Below, piece by piece: positions 50,151 to 56,390 of a stretch of DNA of 56,390 nt. The stretch lies in contig CACASE010000006.1 in assembly GCA_902535165.1 (NCBI GenBank), positions 22,501 through 78,890 of the forward strand, given 5' to 3'. Both the position numbers and the translations under genes were made by a program. Within the stretch, counting starts at the first letter, position 1; every line of letters begins with the position of its first letter. The stretch is from an uncultured Bacteroidota bacterium. Its GTDB lineage: Bacteria > Bacteroidota > Bacteroidia > Flavobacteriales > Flavobacteriaceae. Below the pieces are notes generated by a model. The model was not told where the DNA came from. It saw only the letters and a program-made list of their open reading frames with translations, and did not search any database.

Positions 50151-50170
50151 TGTGGTACGATATGTGGTAC
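50151..50170 (+). repeat. pair of TGTGGTAC direct repeats
   Basis: TGTGGTAC occurs at 50151-50158 and 50163-50170, 12 bases apart and in the same orientation as the copy at 48529. The pair is 46 bases upstream of the intact tRNA-Arg. Short tandem repeats beside a tRNA gene are what integrase arm sites look like, but no integrase gene is present. Confidence 0.6.
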
Positions 50171-50216
50171 AATGAAAAGTCAGAGGGCATTTAATACTGC
50201 TTTCTATATCTGTTAC

Positions 50217-50290
50217 GGCCTCGTAGCTTAACTGAATAGAGCATCTGATTACGGCTCAGAAGGTTGTAGGTTTGAATCCTGCCGAGGTCA
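50217..50290 (+). tRNA. tRNA-Arg (ACG)
   Basis: A 74-nt cloverleaf. GGCCTCG pairs with CGAGGTC (one G-U), followed by A. The D-arm is AGCTTAACTGAATAGAGC, the anticodon stem-loop CTGATTACGGCTCAG has ACG, and the T-arm is TGTAGGTTTGAATCCTGC. CCA is not encoded. A short 5' copy lies 1.85 kb upstream. A terminator follows after 11 bases. Confidence 0.96.
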
Positions 50291-50301
50291 CATAAAAAAG
50301 G

Positions 50302-50329
50302 GGGAATCACACTTGATTCCCTTTTTTTT
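50302..50329 (+). terminator. intrinsic terminator after tRNA-Arg
   Basis: GGGAATCA pairs perfectly with TGATTCCC around a CACT loop, followed by eight T. An A-run on the other side extends the stem. It should separate tRNA-Arg transcription from the propeller operon that starts 33 bases later. Confidence 0.9.
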
Positions 50330-50361
50330 ATTTATTATATTAATAGATTAATTTATTATTT

Positions 50362-52404
50362 ATGAAAAAGACATTTTTGACGCTAATTCTTTTCTTGTTA
50401 GCAACAACATTAGCTGCACAAGAAAAAAGTGTAATATCTGATTTAGATGAACTTAAGTTAGATATAGGACAAACTTATAAACCAACGACATATTCAGTTG
50501 ATAATCAAGGTAAAAAGTATGATTGTGAAAGGGTTATATATTATTATAAAAAAGGTGCGTTCAGCACAACAGGAAAAGTGATGGAATTCAACAGAGCAAA
50601 AGGAACAATTAAAGCCGTTGAACCAGGGTATCATGAAGTTGTCGCAATTTGTTATGGAAGTGGTAAAAGCATTCGAAGAACTTTTAATGTAGCAATAAAT
50701 TATCCTAAAGTTAAAAGCATTGAAATATTAACTGGAAATGAAACAATTTACACTGACACGTATATACCGCTTTCATATAAAATCACAGATCAAATGAATG
50801 TTGTTAGAGACATTGATTATTGGAAGTCTGATAATGCTGAAAGATATTTTTCCAACCTTGAATTTTCAATTTCCTCATCTAATGATAAATTAGAAATTGA
50901 TGATTTAAACAATGTATTAGCTGTAAAATCTGGATCTGCAACAATTAATGTAGTTTTTGATGGTGTGAAATCTTCAAAAACTATTAATATAAAAAAGAAT
51001 AATGTTAATAATATTGATTTAAGTATTACAGAAAAACTAGAAAAAATTAGAACCGGTGATGTTATCAACTTAGAAGCTGATGCATATGATAAAAGAGGAA
51101 ACCTACTAAATGATGTAAACATTAAATTTTCATTTACAGGAAAATCTTTTGATAAGAGTAATACAGCATCTGGATTAATTCTTCAAGATGGTAGATTTGT
51201 TGGAGATGTTCCTGGGAAATATATTTTAACTGCATCATTTGGAAATGCATCAAAATCAAAAGTTGTTAATGTCTTCCAAAGAAAAGTTCAAAGAGAAGTG
51301 AAAAAAATAGGTGCGGGATCGGTTAACGATAAACATACATCTGATTTCTGGGTTTTTGAAGGAGTTGATAAAAGAGATTATGCTGTAACTGGAACATGGG
51401 GTGCAGATGGTACTGCATACTTTTGGGATGTTACAAATCCGTCAGATATTAAAAAAATTGATAGCGTTCAAGTTGATGCAAGAACAGTTAATGATGTTAA
51501 AGTATCACCAAATGGTAAAATTGCTATTATTAGTAGAGAGGGTGCTTCAAATAGAAAAAATGGAATTATAATAATAGATGTAACAAATCCTTATGACGTT
51601 AAAATTATTAAAGAATACACAAAGAATTTGACCGGTGGTGTTCATAATTTATTTATTGACGAAAAACATGTTTATGCACTTAGTGCTGGTCAAAAATATT
51701 ATATTCTCAATATAGAGGATCCAACTAATCCCTATGAGGTTGGTATGTTCGAAATAGGTAAAGAAGGTCAATCGATACACGATGTCTGGGTTGAGGATGG
51801 AATAGCATACTCCTCTAACTGGCGAGATGGAGTTTATCTTGTTGATGTGGGAAATGGAATCGCAGGTGGAACACCAGAAAATCCTGTAGCCTTCGGAAAC
51901 TACACTTATGACAGTGGGGCAAATCACGCAACTTTTCCATTTAAAAGTAAATCAACGGGAAAATTCTATGCAGTAATGGGAGATGAAATATTTCCTAATG
52001 GTGTAAATCCAAATGGCACAAATGAAACTGCTGGATTTTTACATTTTGTTGACTTTTCTGATCTAAAAAATCCAATTGAAATAGCTCGATATGAGCTTCC
52101 TGGGCATGGATCTCATAATTATTGGATAGATAACGATATACTCTATGTCGGTATGTATACTGGTGGTGTAAGAATTGTTGACATAAGCGGTGATTTACTT
52201 GGCGATCTTTACAAGCAAGGTAGAGAAATTGGGTATATTTTGACTGGAACATCGGATGGATATATTCCTAATGATACAATGGTTTGGGGTGCTCAACTTT
52301 ACAAAGGTCACGTATTTTACTCCGACTTTAATACAGGAATTGGTGTTGCTAAAGTTTCTGACTTAAAGCCCAATAACTCTATGACAAATCAATATGTTGA
52401 TTAA
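50362..52404 (+). CDS. secreted Ig-like/LVIVD beta-propeller protein, paralogue 1
   Basis: 680 residues. A signal peptide (1-19) is followed by an Ig-like module with two Cys (55 and 97, possible disulfide), two more BIG2-like beta domains (about 115-305) and a C-terminal propeller (about 310-670) with LVIVD-type blades such as YFWDVTNPSDIKKI, IIIIDVTNPYDVKII and VYLVDVGNG. Histidines recur at equivalent blade positions: 428 (GGVHN), 473 (SIHDVW), 522 (NHATFPF) and 585 (GSHNYW). The function is unknown. A metal site or ligand pocket at the propeller centre is my inference. It is followed after 24 bases by its paralogue. Confidence 0.82.
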   Translation: MKKTFLTLILFLLATTLAAQEKSVISDLDELKLDIGQTYKPTTYSVDNQGKKYDCERVIYYYKKGAFSTTGKVMEFNRAKGTIKAVEPGYHEVVAICYGSGKSIRRTFNVAINYPKVKSIEILTGNETIYTDTYIPLSYKITDQMNVVRDIDYWKSDNAERYFSNLEFSISSSNDKLEIDDLNNVLAVKSGSATINVVFDGVKSSKTINIKKNNVNNIDLSITEKLEKIRTGDVINLEADAYDKRGNLLNDVNIKFSFTGKSFDKSNTASGLILQDGRFVGDVPGKYILTASFGNASKSKVVNVFQRKVQREVKKIGAGSVNDKHTSDFWVFEGVDKRDYAVTGTWGADGTAYFWDVTNPSDIKKIDSVQVDARTVNDVKVSPNGKIAIISREGASNRKNGIIIIDVTNPYDVKIIKEYTKNLTGGVHNLFIDEKHVYALSAGQKYYILNIEDPTNPYEVGMFEIGKEGQSIHDVWVEDGIAYSSNWRDGVYLVDVGNGIAGGTPENPVAFGNYTYDSGANHATFPFKSKSTGKFYAVMGDEIFPNGVNPNGTNETAGFLHFVDFSDLKNPIEIARYELPGHGSHNYWIDNDILYVGMYTGGVRIVDISGDLLGDLYKQGREIGYILTGTSDGYIPNDTMVWGAQLYKGHVFYSDFNTGIGVAKVSDLKPNNSMTNQYVD

Positions 52405-52428
52405 TATTAATTACTAAAGCTTAAAAAA

Positions 52429-54507
52429 ATGAAAAAATTGATACTTATTATTATGGCTATTTTTAGCTTACAACTGAATCACTCTCAAAATCTTAGTATA
52501 GAATCCAACTTAGATGGTTTAATATTAAATATTGGGGACACTTTTCAAGCTGAATCTTATATTTCTGATTTAGATGGGAATAAAAGTACGTGTGAACGAC
52601 TAATTTATTACCAAAAAGATGGGGCTTTCAATGTAGGTGCAGCAATAGATCCAACGGGACTTTTAGTTGCAAGTGAACCAGGTATATTTGAAATTGTTGC
52701 AGTTTGTGTTGGCATGGAAGGTGGTAAAAGATTAAGTCAAACATTTCTGGTTGGCGTTAAATTTCCTAAAGCTTCAAGTATAGACTTTAATGTAATTGGT
52801 GAACTATATGTAGGTAATTTTGCAGAAGTTAATTTAGTTGCAAAATATGCTGACGGTAAAGAAAAATCTGATGTAAACTTTAAATATGAGTCATCTGATC
52901 CTACAATAATTAAAGTTGATGATTTGGGTAACTTAAAGGCAATAAAAAAAGGTAGTTCTGTAATAAGTGCATCTTTTGATGGACAAATTGTATCCAAAAA
53001 AATTAATGTTTTAAACAATCCAGTTGTATCAATTGATCTAAGTTCTGACTCTGAGGGTTTTATTAAAACTGGGGATGTCATCAATCTTTCAGCGCAACTT
53101 AAAGATAAAAAAGGAAATATATTGAGTGGAATTGAACCACAATTTTCTTTTTCTGGTGTTTCCTCAGATAAAAGTACAACTGCTTCAGGACTTATTTCAG
53201 ACAAGGGTAAATTTGTTGCTGATATAGCTGGAGAATATGTAATCAATGCATCGTTTGGTAATACCAGCTCATCTATTCAAGTTAAAGCAATTGATAGAGA
53301 CATTAAAAAAGAAATCGTTAAACTTGGTTTGGGAGAAGTATTTGATAGAAGAACCTCAGATGCTTGGTTTTTTGAGGGTATAGATGGAAAAGATTATGGT
53401 GTTTCTGGAACATGGGGGTCTGACGGCACTGCATATTTTTGGGATGTAACAGATCCAACAGATATCAAAAAAATTGATAGTATTCAAGTTGATGCTAGAA
53501 TTGTTAATGATGTGAAAGTTTCAAAAGATGGGAAATTATGTGTTATTTCAAGAGAGGCATCTTCAAAAAGGAAAAATGGAATTATACTGATTGATGTTAC
53601 TGATCCATCAAATGCTGAAATTATTTCTGAGTATACAACAAATTTAACTGGTGGTGTTCACAATATTTTTATATATGAAAATCATGTATATGCATTAAAC
53701 GCATTTGCGAACCCAGCCAAATACTACGTAATTAATATTGAAGATCCAAAAAACCCAAAAGAAGTTGGATTTTTTGAAGTTGATGAACCAGGTTCTGCCA
53801 TACATGATGTTTGGATTGAAAATGGGATAGCATATTCCTCTAACTGGAAACAAGGTGTTTATTTAGTTGATGTTGGAAATGGTATTGCAGGAGGTTCTCC
53901 ATCTAATCCAGTAGAAATTGGAAATTACAGATATGATTCAGGTGGAAACCATGCCGCTTTTCCTTTTAAAAGTAAATCAACTGGAAAATTTTATGTTATA
54001 ATGGGAGATGAAATATTTCCTGAAGGTGTTGATGCAAATACTTTCAATGAGACTGCAGGTTATTTACACTTTATTGACTTCACTGATTTAAAAAACCCAG
54101 TTGAAGTAGCCAGATACGAAGTCCCTGGTCATGGATCCCACAATTATTGGGTTGAGGATGATGTACTTTACATTGGTATGTACACAGCTGGAGTGAGGGT
54201 TGTTGATATAAGTGGTGATTTAATGGGTGACTTATACAAACAAGGAAGAGAAATGGCTAAATATGGGACAGGACATCCCGATGGATATGTTCCTAATTCA
54301 ACGATGCTTTGGGGTGCTCAATACTTTAAAGGAAATATCTTTTATTCTGACTTTTACACAGGAATAGGTGCATTAAAATTATTAGATAAGAAAAAAGATA
54401 ATTCAAACACAAATCAATTTGCAAGTGATCAGACTTTGAAAGAAGCATTAGGTGCTGAAGATTTGTTAGATTTCTTTCAAATATTAGCTAGTCCACCAAT
54501 TGAATAG
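52429..54507 (+). CDS. secreted Ig-like/LVIVD beta-propeller protein, paralogue 2
   Basis: 692 residues with the same architecture as its upstream neighbour: signal peptide (1-20), Cys55 and Cys93 in the first Ig-like module, two further BIG2-like domains and the LVIVD propeller. The four histidine motifs are conserved at 411 (GGVHN), 459 (AIHDVW), 508 (NHAAFPF) and 571 (GSHNYW), and stretches such as FPFKSKSTGKFY are identical. It has a C-terminal extension after residue 660 (SDQTLKEALGAEDLLDFF) absent from paralogue 1. Tandem duplication is likely. Only 2 bases separate it from the next gene. Confidence 0.82.
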   Translation: MKKLILIIMAIFSLQLNHSQNLSIESNLDGLILNIGDTFQAESYISDLDGNKSTCERLIYYQKDGAFNVGAAIDPTGLLVASEPGIFEIVAVCVGMEGGKRLSQTFLVGVKFPKASSIDFNVIGELYVGNFAEVNLVAKYADGKEKSDVNFKYESSDPTIIKVDDLGNLKAIKKGSSVISASFDGQIVSKKINVLNNPVVSIDLSSDSEGFIKTGDVINLSAQLKDKKGNILSGIEPQFSFSGVSSDKSTTASGLISDKGKFVADIAGEYVINASFGNTSSSIQVKAIDRDIKKEIVKLGLGEVFDRRTSDAWFFEGIDGKDYGVSGTWGSDGTAYFWDVTDPTDIKKIDSIQVDARIVNDVKVSKDGKLCVISREASSKRKNGIILIDVTDPSNAEIISEYTTNLTGGVHNIFIYENHVYALNAFANPAKYYVINIEDPKNPKEVGFFEVDEPGSAIHDVWIENGIAYSSNWKQGVYLVDVGNGIAGGSPSNPVEIGNYRYDSGGNHAAFPFKSKSTGKFYVIMGDEIFPEGVDANTFNETAGYLHFIDFTDLKNPVEVARYEVPGHGSHNYWVEDDVLYIGMYTAGVRVVDISGDLMGDLYKQGREMAKYGTGHPDGYVPNSTMLWGAQYFKGNIFYSDFYTGIGALKLLDKKKDNSNTNQFASDQTLKEALGAEDLLDFFQILASPPIE

Positions 54508-54509
54508 TT

Positions 54510-55649
54510 ATGAATCAAAAGTTATTATTATTAATATTAATTCCATTTTTTAGTCTTGGCCAGAATTATTATGCTTATGTTGCTTCTGAATCTGAAGATA
54601 CAGTTTCCCTCATAAAATTTGATGGAAAAGAAGCAGTTGAAGCAGAGAGAATTGATGTAGGATTTATGTTTGCTGAAATTGAAGGCCCTCACGGAATTAC
54701 AGTTGATCCCAGCGGAGATTTTTGGTACATATCTTTGGCTCATGGAAATCCATTTGGAACCTTGGTTAAATACTCAACTGAAACTAACCAAGCAGTAGCA
54801 AGAACCACATTAGGATTATTTCCTGCTACGATGGAAATTTCAACCATCACTGGATTTTTATATTGTGTGAATTTTAATTTACACGGAAGCATGAAACCAT
54901 CTAATGTTTCTGTAGTTGATCCAGAAACAATGACTGAGATAACTAAGATTACCACTGGTTCAATGCCTCATGGCTCAAGATTATCACCTGATGGATTATT
55001 CCAATATTCTGTTGCTATGATGTCAGGTGAACTGTTTGAAATTGATGCACTTGATCTTAAAGTTAGTAGGGTTTTAAATTTAGAAAATAAGATGATGAAT
55101 GATAAAAAGATGGTTGAAAAAATGATGAATCATGATAATATGAAAGGTAAAATGATGACAGACGATAAAAAAGAAAACATGATGAATACCATGGATGGTA
55201 TGAAACATTCAATGGTTAAACCAACATGGGTTATCCCCCATCCAAAGGAAAATGTTGCATATATAGCCGGTAATGGATCTGATGAGGTTATAGAAGTTAA
55301 TTTAGATAAATGGGAGATTTCTGATAGATTTAAAACTGGTAAAGGTCCTTATAATTTAGAGATAACGCCAAATGGAAAATTACTGATTGGAACTATAAAA
55401 AGTGAAGGTAAAACTGCTATTTGGAATCTCGAAAATAAAGAAGAGCTAGCAATAATAAAAAATACAACAAGTGTCTCTCACGGAATTGCAATTTCATCTG
55501 ATAGCAAATACGCATTTATTTCTGTTGAAGGAATTGGTGGTGAACCGGGTATTGTTGATGTCATAGACCTAGATTCTTATGAGCTGGTAAGTTCAGTTAA
55601 AGTTGGGAAACAAGCAGGAGGTATTGCATTTTGGAAGAAAGAAATCTAA
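54510..55649 (+). CDS. secreted YncE-like beta-propeller with Met/His-rich insertion
   Basis: 379 residues with a signal peptide (1-18) and a seven-bladed YncE-like propeller. Blade turns carry histidines: 61 (GPHGITVDPSG), 154 (MPHGSRLSPDG), 244 (VIPHPKENVA) and 324 (VSHGIAISSD). Between blades lies an insertion (about 195-235) with 13 Met and 2 His in 41 residues, including MDGMKHSM. This resembles copper-handling Met/His segments. I infer a periplasmic metal-binding role; no enzyme activity can be assigned. It is the third gene of the propeller operon and converges on the chitinase gene. Confidence 0.82.
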   Translation: MNQKLLLLILIPFFSLGQNYYAYVASESEDTVSLIKFDGKEAVEAERIDVGFMFAEIEGPHGITVDPSGDFWYISLAHGNPFGTLVKYSTETNQAVARTTLGLFPATMEISTITGFLYCVNFNLHGSMKPSNVSVVDPETMTEITKITTGSMPHGSRLSPDGLFQYSVAMMSGELFEIDALDLKVSRVLNLENKMMNDKKMVEKMMNHDNMKGKMMTDDKKENMMNTMDGMKHSMVKPTWVIPHPKENVAYIAGNGSDEVIEVNLDKWEISDRFKTGKGPYNLEITPNGKLLIGTIKSEGKTAIWNLENKEELAIIKNTTSVSHGIAISSDSKYAFISVEGIGGEPGIVDVIDLDSYELVSSVKVGKQAGGIAFWKKEI

Positions 55650-55654
55650 TTTGA

Positions 55655-56390
55655 TTAGTTTTCTTTAATATTGTTAACCATCACTTTTAACAAACCATCT
55701 TTCTTTTTATCATTCATTAATTGCCAAAACATTATTCCATGCAGATTGTTGTCTTTGACATATTTTGATTTTAGTTCAATAGATTTTTGATTGTCATATG
55801 TAAGAAAAAGCCGATTTTCTTTGTCGTATGCATATGGAGCTTTTGCAGTTTCATCCCAAAAAAACTCAAAATCTTTAGTCGCTTCATTGAAGTTATTTTG
55901 ATTTACTCCGCCTTTAAAATTTGCTGCTTGATACAATCCATTATTAACATTAGCAACATCTTTATAAATTCTTCCATAAAATGCTGCACCTAGTACAATT
56001 TTGTTTGCTGGTACTCCTTTTGATTTTAAATATTGTATCGCATAATCACCTGATCTTTCTTGTTTTTCGGTAGAGTAAAGTGAAGTATGATGTCCGGTTA
56101 CTTTTGAATAACCACCTATTAAATCATAGGTCATTAGATTAACATTGTCAATAAGTGGTGTAACTTGATCCCAGTCAACTGATTTATCAATAAAACTTTT
56201 AAATCCACCTGCGGCAAAACTGAGAATGTCATCTGGTTTCATATATTCTCTTAGAAGTTTAATTAAATCAGTAAAATTATCTCTATCCTCATCTCTGAAA
56301 GCATGACCTGGAGGTCCTGGAATTGCAGGATATTCCCAATCTAAATCAATTCCATCTGCATTGTATTCTTGAATTATTTTAGCAGTAGAC
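55655..56390 (-). CDS. GH18 family chitinase-like glycoside hydrolase (N-terminus outside window)
   Basis: 244 residues of the C-terminal part are visible; the frame stays open to the window edge. The catalytic motif is DGIDLDWEYP, with the acid Glu present. MTYDLIGGY, LGAAFYGR and GIMFWQL are further GH18 strands. An in-frame Met at 56242 is internal, not the start. It likely hydrolyses chitin or related beta-1,4-GlcNAc polymers outside the cell. The signal peptide and any carbohydrate-binding domain would lie outside. Confidence 0.92.
   Translation of the reverse strand, partial: STAKIIQEYNADGIDLDWEYPAIPGPPGHAFRDEDRDNFTDLIKLLREYMKPDDILSFAAGGFKSFIDKSVDWDQVTPLIDNVNLMTYDLIGGYSKVTGHHTSLYSTEKQERSGDYAIQYLKSKGVPANKIVLGAAFYGRIYKDVANVNNGLYQAANFKGGVNQNNFNEATKDFEFFWDETAKAPYAYDKENRLFLTYDNQKSIELKSKYVKDNNLHGIMFWQLMNDKKKDGLLKVMVNNIKEN

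Noticed and set aside
50362-54507. LVIVD/Ig-like proteins as surface adhesins
   Set aside because: No Por-secretion C-terminal domain, cadherin-like repeats or cell-wall anchor is visible, although adhesion cannot be fully ruled out.

Overview
The window reads as chromosome of a marine Flavobacteriia, probably Flavobacteriaceae. It is strongly A+T-rich. The 16S 3' end keeps the CCTCC anti-Shine-Dalgarno sequence, yet genes start behind A-rich leaders without Shine-Dalgarno sites. Promoters follow the Bacteroidetes pattern TTG-N19-22-TAnnTTTG. Family markers agree: PUR/DUF3276, the DUF2795 protein before secA, DUF4294, long NusB and SecA, CrtD/CruF-type carotenoid genes and a TorF-type porin.

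Layout. 1-3011: a minus-strand rRNA operon (promoter, 16S, tRNA-Ile, tRNA-Ala, 5' part of 23S). 3090-20716: housekeeping genes, with a minus run nusB-DUF1573-yajC-pyrD-acs, a lone ABC exporter, PUR protein, sterol-desaturase-like enzyme, recQ, the tightly coupled run kdsD-tatC-lptB-DUF2007, then pssA and lnt. 20750-27870: DUF2795 gene with promoter and terminator, then secA, a glycosyltransferase, a lipoprotein sulfatase and periplasmic MsrA in one direction. 27873-32716: minus run grpE-dnaJ-response regulator-M28 peptidase-PAP2 behind a clear promoter. 32728-43203: ilvE, a MazG-like pyrophosphohydrolase, crcB, porin plus ammonium transporter, the overlapping set purM-prfA-pyrF, type II glutamine synthetase and a CaCA antiporter.

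43246-48348: a 50-aa conserved small protein coupled to an isoaspartyl peptidase, then a carotenoid block (crtY facing away from crtA-like, crtD and cruF) that fits myxol-type monocyclic carotenoids. 48363-50290: a small accessory segment with a serine hydrolase and a small lipoprotein, lying between a degenerate tRNA-Arg copy and an intact tRNA-Arg, with three TGTGGTAC repeats near the ends. 50362-55649: three consecutive genes for secreted beta-propeller proteins, namely two Ig-like/LVIVD paralogues and one YncE-like propeller with a Met/His-rich insertion. The window ends inside a GH18 chitinase gene.

The best candidate for something undescribed is the three-gene propeller operon. Its conserved histidines and Met/His-rich insertion suggest a periplasmic metal (perhaps copper) function, which is inference. 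Second is the tRNA-Arg-bracketed segment, which may be a decayed integrated element. The other regions are mostly conserved core genome with a few variants: a response regulator without a DNA-binding domain, and DnaJ and RecQ without some zinc ligands.
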